Origin: Solicoccozyma terricola
Lineage: Eukaryota > Basidiomycota > Tremellomycetes > Filobasidiales > Piskurozymaceae
Length of the DNA: 64,000 nucleotides
NCBI GenBank assembly: GCA_001600875.1
Contig: BCLD01000016.1
Span: 503,067-567,066, forward strand
Direction of reading: 5' to 3'
In this document: one piece after another, positions 9,880-21,109 of the stretch
How the letters are laid out: each line of letters starts with the position of its first letter
How positions within the stretch are numbered: position 1 is the first letter of the stretch
Made by a program: the position numbers and the translations under genes
Notes under the pieces: generated by a model
What the model was told of the DNA's origin: nothing
What the model saw: only the letters and a program-made list of their open reading frames with translations
Database searches by the model: none

Positions 9880-12800
9880 ATGGTCATGTTCAGGCTGCCA
9901 TGCTTCTTGCTCACCGTAGCATGCTTCCATCTCTCTTGGGTCATCGCTACATCGGTTCACCATCATCCAGTACAAACCTTTCCCAATCAACGACGAAACG
10001 ACCACCTCCAGATCCCATGGACAACCTCGGTATTTGATGGGGGAAGATCCTCTACCAATCTGACGCATGCAGTAGAATGGGATGAATACAGTCTTTTCGT
10101 GAAAGGGAAGCGTATTTTCATATGGTGATTAGCTGATCAGGTGTTCCGGAGCAATGATGCCTGTCTTGCTCATCTGCTGTCTATCGACAGGTCCGGCGAA
10201 TTCCATCGTGTGTTGCCTTTGTCTGAAGATGTGGTTCTCATCTGTACTCAATTCTCCCCTGATTGCAGCGTGGCGCCTCCAGGTGCCAGACTTGTGGATC
10301 GATGTACTCCATAAGATCAGAGCTTTGGGCTTCAATACAGTGAGCTTGTTTCATCATCCATCGGCCCATTGGACCAACACTAATCCACCTAACACCATAC
10401 CCATCGGCCAGATCAGCATCTATACGCATTGGGGTCTCATGCAGCCATCAAAAGATGTATGGGATTTAGACGGCTTTCGCTCTTACCAACCTTTCTTCGA
10501 TCTGTGTATGAAATTGGGATTGTGGGTGATTGCTAGACCCGGACCATACATCAACGCCGAGGTCAATTTCAACCTTTCCCTGCACACGCTGCGCAGAGCT
10601 GACATTCATCATCACTCAGGTCAGTGCCGGTGGTATACCCGGCTGGGTAACAGCTCTGAATGCGCCGATGCGAGTCAATGATCCGGCATTTGAGGCGGCT
10701 TGGAAGCCGTACTGGAAGGTTGTCGGGGAGATGTTTGCAAAGAATCAAGTGTCAGAAGGAGGACCGATTATTTTGGTTCAGATTGAGAACGGTGAGTGAG
10801 CTGTGGCATACGTGGGATACAAGGAGCGGTAACTGAATCTCGTGCGGTGGAAGTAGAGTATGTGTCAACTCCTGAAGGCGAGTTTACAACGTAGATTGGC
10901 ATTCGACAGATCCTGACAGGGAGTCCCACTATTCTAGGCGGCGTAGACGTAGAGTATATCTCTGCTCTTTACAAGGGAATGCGTTTACATGGGTTTAAAG
11001 GTCCCATCTTCCACAATGATGTGAGTTGCTTGAGATTTTTCCCTGTATCACGCCGCCGCTATAGCTTGCTTCTTTCAGGTAGGGATGGATCGCCGCCTCT
11101 TGGATGGCCCCGGGGCAGTTGATATCTACGCATTCGACTCGTATCCCTTCTCTCGAGGTTGCGAGAACCCGGACGAATGGCTAAACCAGGTCAACGAGGA
11201 ATATCTCCCATTCTTCGACGACACAGCAGGGCGGAAAAGACAACCTTACTTCATCGTGAGCGGGACCCGTTTCCGGAATCTACTTCAGTCCTGGTTGACG
11301 TTTGGTTGCCCTATACTAGCCCGAATTCCAAGGCGGTTGGTTTGTTGGATACAATAGTACCGAGATCGAACGATGTAACGAAAAGTTCGGAAGAGAGTTT
11401 GAGAGGGTCTGGTATCATCATAACATAGCCCAAGGGATCAAACTCATCAATTACTACATGGTATATGGAGGTGAGATTGCGTGACTGGATGTGCAAATAT
11501 CCCGACTGATTATGGTTTGATATGAAGGAACGAACTTTGGACAGATGCCGTTTCCAGGCGAGTTGTAGCATTCCCGGTCAAGGACCTGCAAGGCTCACGT
11601 TGCGATAATCACAGGCTCCGGTACCTCCTATGACTATGGGGCCGCCATCCAAGAGAATCGTCAACTCGCCGAGCCCAAATACTCGGAGCTGAAGTTGATG
11701 TCCATGTTCGTGCGCTCGGCGGCAGATTTGGCTCATACGAAAGTGGTCAATACGAGCAGCAGTCTCTATACCGACCGCGACGACATTAAGATCACGCATC
11801 TGAGGAATCCGAAAACAGGAGCTGGGTTCTACGTCGCCCGCCACAGCGACTCATCTAGCAAGGACATCTCTCACTTCAAGCTGAAAGTCGAAACCTCACT
11901 AGGGAATATCTCTATTCCACAGCCTCAAGGCACATGGATCGATCTGAATGGAAGAGTGAGTACTTATACTTGATTCGACGCAGGGCACCTGCTGATGACA
12001 ATTCTCATCAGGACTCCCAAATCATCGTGACAGACTTTACCTTTGGACATACAAAGCTTTTCTACTGCACCTTGTCGATCTTCGTGGCCAAGACGGTCGG
12101 CACAAGGGACCTTCTCGTCATGTATGCAGATCCAGGACAGGAAGCTGAGGTCGCGGTGCAAGGCCATTTTTCCGTTAGGCAGCTATCGGGCGAGTCTCAG
12201 GTACTCCACCGCTATGAGAAGCACGTCACGTATCTGAACCTCAAACAGCAAGGCCGAGGAATCTCTGCATATGAGATGAATGAACAGGGCCACGAGTTGC
12301 TTGTCTTGCTCATGGACACCGTCACAGCCTACTCTGGGTGGCAACCCACCATCGATGGATCGCAAGACATTCAGTATTCTGCTTTCTGGAATTACGGCAC
12401 ACATGCCTCGGTTTTAGCCTTTGGACCGTGACTATAAGAAGATGGACTGACCATGATCTCCGTAGCTGACCATGTTGGCTGTCACTTAGGTACCTCGTTC
12501 GTGATGTCGTTGCACAAGGCAACACGTTGCACCTCACAGGTGACCTTAATGCGACGACCAGCCTCCTGGTTGTTGCAGAACCGCATGTCACAGCACTGAC
12601 TTGGAATGGTGAGAAGCTCAAGACGACCAGAAATCAGTGGGGCGCTTTGCAATCGGATCTGGACGGTATCCCGGAAGACGTCGCAGCGATTCAGCTTCCA
12701 GCTTTGACGGGATGGCGATACATCGACGGTCTTCCAGAGCTTGCGGACTCGTTCGATGATAGCGGATGGGTTAATGCTAACAGGATCTCGACAGGTATGT

Positions 12801-14309
12801 GAGACTTCCTAATGCCGCTCCCGTGTTCTAAAGGTGGGCCGCACACTACCAGTCAACCCATTCAAACCTTTCCCGGGGTACTCCGGCAAATACACGCTAT
12901 ATGCTCAGGACTACGGGTTCCACCAGGGCAATATCATATACCGGGGCACTTTTGTGGGAGCTGGTGGGGAAGACGCCTTCAATGTGTCGCTGTCGCCCGG
13001 ACAGTCTGGCGTGGGGTCTGTGTTCCTGAATGGGAAGCTGCTTGGATCAGGTGAGGCGCACCGTTCAGATCAAATACTCGCAGCCTGACCCTCTGCATTG
13101 CAGGTCAAGTACAGGCTGAGTCTGGTTTCAACGAGGTAAACATGACTTTGCCCATCCCCAAGCACCTTGTTCGGATCAATGAGAAGAATATCATCGTCAG
13201 TTCTTCTTCTCCACCACCAAGTGATGCTCAACTCTGAACCTGGTTACAGGTCGTGATCGTCGACCACATGGGTTACGAGCAGACTGCCTCGGTAGGTGTT
13301 AGCTCGCCCATGCATCTGCATTTACATTTGGTAATCGGACGACTTTCACAGCTGACTGGGACACCAGAAGATGTCAAGGCGCCACGAGGGTGAGCAATCC
13401 GATATTTATGTACTGACCTAACTGGACTGAACTAAAAGCCGCCCATAGCATACGTGCATACTCACAGGTGGGCGGTTCGGACATCGACTGGAACATTCAG
13501 GGTGAGTGACAAGCAAGTATCGTCAACCAGACAACTGACCAGTTTGATTAACTCACCGCAGGCAACCTGGGTGGCGAAAAGTATCCCGACAAGGCCCGCA
13601 GCATGCTCAACGAAGGCGGTCTCTTTGCAGAGGTGAGCGAGAGTAGTCTTGTGTTCACGTTGGAGTCTTGGAGTCGAAAACTGATCTATGTGAGGTCGCA
13701 GCGGATGGGCTACCATCTTCCAGGATACGATGATTCGGAGTGGGAGTCGCGGGATTTAGCTGCTGGTCTGACCAAATCTGGGGCGGGATTCTTCAGGACG
13801 ACATTCGACTTGGGCCTGCCGGCCGGTTACGATGTGGGGATCAGGTAAGTTTGTATGCGGGCCTGATGAAAGGGTACGTCAACGTCACCATCACCACAGT
13901 GTTCTGTACCCTCGCAATCGAGGAATGTTTCGTTCGCAGCTGTAAGTCATCGGATGACTGCTCGCACATCTTGCTACCCTGCTGAAATGACGGCTGCGGC
14001 TTCACAGCTACATCAATGGTTGGATGATGGGCAAGCGTGCCGGAGATTTGGGTCCTCAACTTCGAGTGAGTGGCCTCTGACTATTTTGGAAACGGATGGC
14101 TCATCCTGGCCGCATTGCAGTATCCTATTCAACCCGGAATTCTGAGAAATGGCACTAACACAATTGCGGTGTCGCTGTGGGCATTGGATGAGACAGGACT
14201 AACCATTGGGGACGACGATCTCAAGCTGGAGATGACAGGTATGGTCAAAACAGGGATGAATATGACCTCGATCCATGTGGACAGTCCTGGCTGGCGGGAC
14301 AGGGGTTGA
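9880..14309 (+). CDS. Secreted GH35 beta-galactosidase
   Basis: GH35 enzymes remove terminal beta-galactose from oligosaccharides, galactans or xyloglucan, usually outside the cell. The start at 9880 gives a signal peptide (FRLPCFLLTVACFHLSWV). After splicing the family motifs appear in order: KGKRIFIWSGEFHPWRLQVP, LGFNTV, THWGLMQPSKDVWDLDG, WVIARPGPYINAE, GGIPGWVTAL, GGPIILVQIENE (acid/base Glu), GAVDIYAFDSYP, PEFQGGWFVGY (nucleophile Glu), NYYMVYGGTNFGQMPFPGSG and TSYDYGAAIQE. The C-terminal jelly-roll domains end with YINGWMMGKRAGDLGPQ and the NTIAVSLWALDETGL segment. There are at least a dozen short introns; the one at 11558-11614 has a GC-AG boundary. Exact exon ends in the central part (12430-13850) are only approximate. 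The length, near 1000 aa, fits fungal family members. It converges on the next gene with 78 bases between stops. Confidence 0.9.
11558..11614 (+). other. GC-AG intron in the beta-galactosidase gene
   Basis: The exon ends CCAG and the intron begins GCGAGT, ending in ATCACAG. Only this junction joins FGQMPFPG to SGTSYDYG, the conserved GH35 active-site segment, in frame. No GT donor nearby gives this protein. Confidence 0.7.
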
Positions 14310-14387
14310 GAGATCATGATATGGCCGGGTAAGAATGGACATTGGGATTGCGACAACGGTTGTAATACATGACAAGGGAGTATTACA

Positions 14388-16331
14388 TCACTCGTCGTCC
14401 AGCCTGCGGCGCTTCGCCGATTCATCATTCCCTGGATCCGCCATTGCAACATCACTACCGGAGCGACGTCGCTTCAGGCTCTGAGTCAAGTCTACACTAG
14501 GCGAGTGAGAGGATTTGCTTGCAATCAGGGCAGCCAGCCAACGAGGAACATCGCCGTTGACCGCCACCAGAGCTTGTCCGTCGTGGTGTGCGTTGAGGTC
14601 CGCAACCTCCAAGGCAGCACCCGAAGAAGATTGCAGATCATGTTGTACGTGCACAGTCGGTTTGCCCTTGACCGTTGTGACTGAGATGCTGGATGTGAGT
14701 AATTGATACTCGCCGGACGTCGAGTCCATCCTTGGACACGATATCAGCAGTTTATCGCCTTGCAGAAGGACGGTTACGTCCGTGGCTACCGGTGAGTCGT
14801 CTGCGGCATGCGCAACGGCATCAGCTGGTGAGCCATAATGGCACAGACAGAATACGCACCTGCAAGGAAGGCTTCCAAATCGACGTCACCGTCGTCATTA
14901 TCCGGCGTTGCGTCCACTCTTGTACTATCTCTAAAGCAGGACTGGAAGAGATTGTTTAGAATAAGCTGTTCACGTAGCTTTAGGAACCGATGTCGAGCGA
15001 GGTCAGCCACGTTATCAGGGACAAGACGAAGCCCAGCCATTGCTTGCTCACCTTACTTAGCACATCCCACATTGGTCCATCTGACGATCTCCACAGATCG
15101 ACGATCAACCCCACATGACCAGATTTCGCGCAAGCGTAGCGTTGTACTTGACCGTCCTTCAGCACTCGTTCCCATGTACTGTCCGCTGGAAGAGGGTCTC
15201 CCGCTTTTGACTCTAGATGTCGAAGGACAAGATCTTCTATACGAATACCAGCTCGTGGCGGGTTGTTGCTTGAGGTGCTTGCCTCTTGCCCGCCAAGGGC
15301 CATACAGTGTCTACTGATGACCATTGATTCGGGTAGACTGATCTTCCAGCCTCTGACGGCGTCCAAAGATCCACCGGTAGTCGTCGTTGGTGAAACATCC
15401 GATGCGTCGTCCGGTCGAAGTACGATCAGGGGATTTGGTGGGAAGATGGCATCGGTAAGTTCGAATAGATGGAAAGAGGGTAATACGCTGAGATTGCGAG
15501 GTAAGTATATGCTAATAAAGAAATGCAATTTATCAATGTCAATTTAAAATCGAACCCGCTAACACATGGTGGAATGAAAACCAGGGTACTAACCGAGGTT
15601 CGGAACGACGACATTCCTCGACCAACATCGCCTTGATCGTCTCCACCTGATCGAACCAGTCGACCTCGATCGTCGTGGTGCCCTCTTGAACCTCCCCGAT
15701 TACCCCCATTCGGTTATCAAGTGCCAACAACGCGCTTAGCTCGTTTTCGAACGCATGTATCGCTTGCTCCGCTTGTAATGCTAACGTCGGTTGACTTTTG
15801 GTTTCTTCATCGACACCTTCATGACCAACAATGAGGATCCGATTCACGACATTCAAATACCCACGTAATAGTCTTCCCAGGACATGATCGATCGATGGTA
15901 AAAAAACATCTTCACCGTGCGCAAAAGTGTTGTATGAGAATTTGATTTCCGCTAATTGAAACCCACCATCCTCTCCAACAACACGATGATCAAGTGGATC
16001 CAACTGAGGATGTCGTATTGCAATCTCAAGAACGAGTCGTTTCCCACCAAACGTGATACTATCTGTCTGTACTTCGTCCGTCCTCATCCCATAATCCGGA
16101 TCACCATCGTTGACTTCTGGTGCATCTTGGAAAAGCGCTTGACCCGTGGCGACGAGCCGTTTCGTAGGATCTGTTGTAGTGTATTTACGAACAAAGAGAG
16201 GTAGTGGAGTAGGAGGTGATGTAATGGAAAGTAGTATATGACGAAGATTCGCATGAACCGGTGCAAATGACGATTTCTGATTACACCTGACGAAGAAATG
16301 GAAACGGAAGACCAATTGGGAGAAAAGAGGG

Positions 16332-16375
<44 letters not shown>

Positions 16376-16856
16376 AGGTGGGAGAGAGTGGGTTCGCTCG
16401 ATTTTCTCTTTCAATGTGTCATGTTACGAGTAGTAAAACGCACCAATCCATCATGACTCTCAACAAAACAGCTCTTCGTCTTTCGGCTGCTACATTTGGA
16501 TCCTCATTCGTCGCTTGACCTGGGGTTGCACCTGCGCCCGGTGCTGCCAATCTCGCTCGTTCACCATCCCACGTTTGTTTGAAGGATTCGATACCGACGC
16601 GAACTTGACGAAGACGGGAGAGGATGTCTTCCTTGGTTGGAGGACGAGTGGATGGGGAAGGGGAGGACGAGGTTGAAGCGTCAGAGGGACCAGAATCTCG
16701 AGATAAATTATGATGGAGGTAAGGAGTAGTAGGATTTGGAAACGATGAACGAAGTGAGATGTAGATGTCATGAAGTTGAGTGAAGACGGTATTCGATGTG
16801 GAAGGCGGTGTGAATGAACCACCGTCGTCGACCAATCCATCAACAAGGAGGTCCAT
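14388..16856 (-). CDS. Probable Mediator complex subunit 1
   Basis: A multi-exon gene was read from MDLLVDGLVDDGGSF at 16856 to a stop at 14388. Exon 2 begins after an intron containing 40 consecutive C on the sense strand and joins as MMDWCNQKSSFAPVHANLRH. Recognisable fungal Med1-like features are VATGQALFQD, then KRLVLEIAIRHPQLDPLD, the AEIKFSYNT strand, and later TDAIFPPNPLIVLRPDD followed by GWKISLPESMVISRHCMAL. Fungal Med1 shows the same order of a helical N-terminus, paired KLLVVDVE/VKFSY-like strands and an LPxxxxxC..L segment. The C-terminus has a basic nuclear-localisation-like LKRRRSG and AKRRRLDDE. Med1 belongs to the Mediator middle module. The assignment is by pattern only; it is a nuclear protein of about 650-700 aa in any case. 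Confidence 0.5.
16335..16374. repeat. 40-nt G homopolymer in an intron (C on the sense strand)
   Basis: An uninterrupted run of 40 G lies in the first intron of the minus-strand Med1-like gene, so the transcript would carry 40 C shortly before the 3' splice region. Length may be inaccurate in a draft assembly. Confidence 0.8.
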
Positions 16857-17514
16857 TTTTTACCGACACGACCCCTCTGAATCTGCAAATCCGTCGCACA
16901 CAAAAGAACCATCAGTTTTCCGACGTCCGATAAACATGCACACCACCAAAAGACCCCCTTCCTCCCAATAAACCAAACACAAAACATCTCTCAGCCTCGC
17001 CTTAAAATTCCTCAAAATGAACCTCACATCATCGAGCGCTCTCTCTCCCACCAAAATCTCCAGGTAAATGAAACCCCCACTCAAAAGAGCAGAGAAAAAG
17101 CCCACCGTGGACGACTTGAAAAGTGGAAGTGAGACCCCCGAGTATCTGCATTTTTTTCTTTCCCCGCTGGGAGGTGAATACTATATTTCGAGTACCACCA
17201 TGGGGAAATGGGTTCCTTGATGGATTACCATGTTTTATAATCACCGAGATGTGTGTTGGGGGAAGGAATGGGAGGGTGGTAGGGGGATGAGGAGTGAAGA
17301 ACGAGGGAGAGGGGACTGACCTGAGAACGTTGCGGTGGATGTATTGGACAGGTTTAGCAAGTAGAGGACTCGACTGGGAGTTTGAAGCGAGTTCGAGGGG
17401 GGAGCGGACATGAAAGCATTGGAGCGGACATAGGTGACCCTCGGGTGGCGGCGAATATCAACCATCTCTCAGAGAGATATAGATCGGGCCGGATATTCTT
17501 CGGTACGCTGCTCA

Positions 17515-18020
17515 GGGACATCGTGCTCGCTGCCGTCTCTAAGGCAGGGTAATAATGCTTCACTGATTTCGCGGAAAAGAATGAATTTGCTGGGCAAAGA
17601 AATGTTCGAATGCTCGGTTACGCTCGCCACTGAGTGCTCGCTTGGCTCGCGCAATAAGAGCTTCCCTGGCGAAGAAATGAATGCTCGCTCGCTGCGTTCG
17701 CGGAATAGAAGAATCTTGGCCCCGCGAGGAAATGAAATGCTCGCTGCGGTCGCCAAGACAGAGTAAGAATGCTCCCTACGTTCGCGGAAGGGAATTGAAT
17801 CCGCTGCGCGAAGAAACGAGTGCTAGCTTCGCTCGTGGAAATAAGAACTGCCTAACGGGAGCATGGTCTTTCGCTCCGCGACGAAATGAATGACTCGCAA
17901 TGAGTGCGTGCTCATTACGTCCGCGAAACACGACGAGCTCCCTGACGGGGAGCGTAGTCTTCACCCCGCGAAGGAAATTAATTCACGCTTCACTCGCGAA
18001 GAAATGAGTGCTAGCTGCCT
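17515..18020. repeat. Array of degenerate palindromic GCTCGCT..CGTTCGCG repeats
   Basis: About a dozen degenerate units are spaced 30-50 bases apart, for example ATGCTCGCTCGCTGCGTTCGCGGAAT near 17681, GCTCGCTGCGGTCGCCAAG near 17740, GCTCCCTACGTTCGCGGAAG near 17770 and TGCTAGCTTCGCTCGTGGAA near 17821. Each is an imperfect inverted repeat joined by A-rich linkers (GAAATGAATG). Two copies of a second module, a CTCCCTGACGGGGAG-like hairpin followed by TAGTCTT and CCCCGCGAAGGAAAT, lie near 17848 and 17936. No coding potential is evident. Related clusters lie at 5935-6235 and 55550-55656. Confidence 0.75.
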
Positions 18021-18846
18021 GTACTCTGAATGATCCAGTAGCTGTTCACGAGAATGGACTAGGGCTGCGAAGCCTGACTCGTGGGGGGGGTGAGAGGGGG
18101 AACAGTGAGGGAGCGACGCGTCGGAGGAACAACGACGGGAGACGCGACCGGGGGACCAAGCGGGGACGCGACGGGGGAACAACGCGACTGTGTGCTAGTG
18201 GTGACATCCGTCCTATGCCGCTCAGACCATCACCCTACTAACTATCCAGAAGATCACATCTCATTTCAAGACTGGCTCTTGCTTACAGATCCCCTCTTCT
18301 CCATCACCCACCCCGTCTCCCACCGTCTCCCACACCGTCTCTCACTCCCACCCACTCCCACTCCCCGCGTCCGATCATTCCACTCCCAACCCCGTGAAAC
18401 ACTTGGAATCACGAACAAAGGCTACTCGGTCAAATTCAAAGGCCCCGACCCGACCCACAACGTACTCATCCACCGCTTGTTCTCTTCGTTCGTTCAACCA
18501 CCACATTTCATTTCATTTCGACACCCCCCCCTCCTTCACATATCCATATCTCTCTTCGTATTCACACGCACATCCACACACCCTCCTTAGGCCGGTTCCT
18601 TCTTAGCACCCTAACAAACTCGTTCCAACCGGAGGTTTCTGAAATCCCCCCTTTCTTTACCTTCGTTTTTTTGACACATCCATCCTCTTTGGAAAAAGGA
18701 ACTCAGCATACCATTCCTTCCTTCCTTTTCCTTGTTCATTTCCCCCCTCCTTTTCGTCTGTCTTGCACTCTCCTATATCTGTCTTTCTTCCAAAGCTGGT
18801 CTTTGAACGAATCACAGGAAATAAAAAAGAAACAGTTCACATCACC

Positions 18847-18897
18847 CAACGCCAACGCCAACGCCAACGCCAACGCCAACGCATCAACGCATCAACG
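18847..18897 (+). repeat. CAACGC hexamer repeat in a 5' leader
   Basis: Six tandem CAACGC units are followed by two CATCAACG variants, ending about 40 bases before the start codon of the acidic secreted-protein gene. The region is probably 5' UTR. Confidence 0.8.
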
Positions 18898-18937
18898 ACC
18901 CCCCAAAACCCGTTAACTCAACCACACCAACCACACC

Positions 18938-20835
18938 ATGACTCTTTCCCCAATCGCCCTTCTAAAACTCGCTCTCACCCTCTCCCTCACACTCTCCATC
19001 CCAACAACCCTCGCACGCTCATCTCCAGGTTCTCGTGGTATCGCTTCATTCCCAAACGGTCAACAAGAGGAATTACCACATGGTAGAATTGGAATCGTTG
19101 TTCCTTCTAAACGTGATGATTATGAAGAAGTGACGACGACGACGACGACGGCGTTGGAAGGTAGTGGTGTGAATGGGACGATAACGAATGGGACGATGAC
19201 GAATGGGACGATCATGGTGTTTGATGGAATGAATGGAACAATGATCAATGGGAATCTACTCCTTTCGAATGGAACTCTCATCGATGATCCGGAATGCGAC
19301 GCTGATGAGGTGGTGGTGGGTGGTGACGAAGAGAATTGTGATGAAGAAGAGAATGGTGACGACGAAGATGATTGTGACGAAGACGACGACGAAGACGACG
19401 AAGACGTCGAAGATTGCGACGATGATGATACCACGAATGGATCCAATTCATCTCCAGATCCTTCCGCTACTGGAACAACACCCAAAGCTACTGTCGATAC
19501 GACAGCGACAGCGACTGCCGCTGCTAATGCCATGTCCGCCACCCCGACCAAGTCTGAGACTGTCTCTCCGGTGGTTGCGAATCATGCAGCGATTGCTACT
19601 TCTGCTGCGTGTGATACCGTGAGTTTTCCCCTCGTTCTCTGTCTCTCTCTCTCATCCTTTACGACAAGGCGATGTTCTCCTTTTACTCAAACATTGTAAC
19701 CTCGTTCCGCGGCCAACAGGGTGCAACCGTCACAGCCTACGTCACAGTCACAGTCACCGCCGCACCAGCTAATGACGTCGCCGCAACCGCCAAACCTGTT
19801 GTCAATTCAGCATCTCCAACAGCTGCTGGTGCCAACCTTGCCGTCGTTGCCCCGTCCGTCGCCGCTTCCTCTTTGTCTTCGATGGGAGGTGGTGGTGGTG
19901 GTGGTAATGCCGCCATGGCTACCTCAACCGCGTCTGCATCAACCGCTACTCAGACTGGTGCTTTGACGACGACTGATCCAGATGTTGACGAGGTGAGGAA
20001 GCGGTTCTTTTCTTTTCGTTTGCTTTCTTTTTCCTTCCGTCACAACGACATGTCTAACCCGGCTCGTTCTCCATAGTGCGACGACGACGACGAGGGAACA
20101 ACTGATGATGAGACTTGCGAGGATGATGTCGACGACGTCGAGGATTGCGAGGATGATACGGACGATGAGGATTGTGAGGATGACACCGACGACGAGGAGG
20201 ATTGTAAGGATGACAACGACGGTGACGACGACGACGACGTCGAGGATTGCGCCATTTCCGACTCGAATTCTTCTGCAAACACCCCTCACATCACCTCCAC
20301 TAGCGCTCTCTTCAACGCATCCGACCCTCAAACCAAATTCTTTAACCAGACCGTCATCATCCAGAACATCACGTACCCGAATGGTACCGAGGTTGAGATC
20401 GTTCGATACTTCAACGGAACAGAGGATGCAATTACGATCGCAACTGATGCTCCGGTCTCAACGAGTGCTGCACCGACCGGTTCTGCTTCGGTGACGGTAT
20501 CTGCATCGGATTCCTTTGCTCCAACCGCTGCGGTGACGGTATCTGCATCGGATTCCGCTGCTCCAACCGCTGCGGTGACGGTATCTGCATCGGATTCAGC
20601 CACTCCAACCGCTTCGGCTTCTTCATCTGATGCTGCTGTCTCATCCACGGACGACTCTGGAGACGTTACTCTGACTGAGGATGTCATGTTCACCGTCACC
20701 GCTGCGGATGCCGCGGATGCCACGTCGTCTGCAACCGAGGCAACTGAGGCAACTGAGACCACGGCTTACAAGCGGAACCATGCCCGAATGGGTGGAATGA
20801 AGAAGGTAGTGAAGAGGAATGCATGGTTCGCTTGA
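18938..20835 (+). CDS. Secreted acidic Cys/Asp-rich protein with dibasic C-terminal peptides
   Basis: Three exons were read: 18938-19618, 19720-19992 and 20077-20835 (227, 91 and 252 codons; 570 aa). The N-terminus is a clear signal peptide (about residues 1-26, LKLALTLSLTLSIPTTLA). A KR site follows at about residue 59 (VVPSKRDD). Two blocks of acidic repeats with regularly placed Cys follow: one in exon 1 (ECDADE, NCDEEE, DCDEDDD, DCDDDD) and one at the start of exon 3 (CDDDDEG, TCEDD, DCEDD, DCKDD). There are many N-glycosylation sites (NGT). Next come three copies of a 14-residue repeat (AVTVSASDSAAPTA type) and a Ser/Thr/Ala-rich stalk. The last 22 residues turn basic and hold two KR sites: YKR, then a 12-residue peptide, then KR, then NAWFA. 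No GPI signal is obvious. Family not recognised; a cell-wall or secreted calcium-binding precursor is possible. Confidence 0.8.
20485..20612 (+). repeat. Three tandem 42-bp coding repeats
   Basis: Three near-identical 42-base units encode SVTVSASDSFAPTA, AVTVSASDSAAPTA and AVTVSASDSATPTA inside the acidic secreted protein. The high base identity suggests recent expansion; copy number may vary between strains. Confidence 0.85.
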
Positions 20836-21109
20836 AGACCGAGCAGCATAGACTTGAGACGACGTTGATCACTGTAGCATAGGAGGACATCGTCGAGAGA
20901 CCTTGATGGTTCATTTCATTTCTTGCTCGATGATGACTCACGATGACGTGTTTCCCACTTTCGCGGTTGGCCGGGGCTTGAACCACATGGATACCAGACA
21001 AGATCTTTGACCACCTCACATGTTCAGGTCTTGCATGGCCTCTGTCTCACGAACAGCTCCCAGATCACCTCTCTCCACTACATCGCACTCTACTAGACAC
21101 CTCACCACG

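Larger units (their letters stand above)
16857..18937. other. Long gene-free interval between divergent genes
   Basis: About 2.1 kb separates the Med1-like start from the acidic secreted-protein start. 16860-17500 has no convincing coding sequence. 17515-18020 is a palindromic repeat array, listed separately. 18060-18190 is G-rich. From about 18240 to 18900 the plus strand is strongly C/T-rich with few G, as expected for a long fungal promoter and 5' leader, and ends in CAACGC hexamers. The open frames here have low-complexity translations and no starts with support. Confidence 0.5.

Noticed and set aside
17515..18020. CRISPR-like array
   Set aside because: The units are degenerate palindromes with irregular, repeated linkers and no unique spacers, and the genome is eukaryotic.
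18081..18590. 169-aa plus-strand open frame
   Set aside because: It is low-complexity His/Pro/Ser-rich sequence in a C/T-rich leader, with no domain and no splice support.
19120..19551. 143-aa Ser/Val-rich minus-strand frame
   Set aside because: It is the antisense of GAC/GAA-rich codons of the acidic secreted protein.
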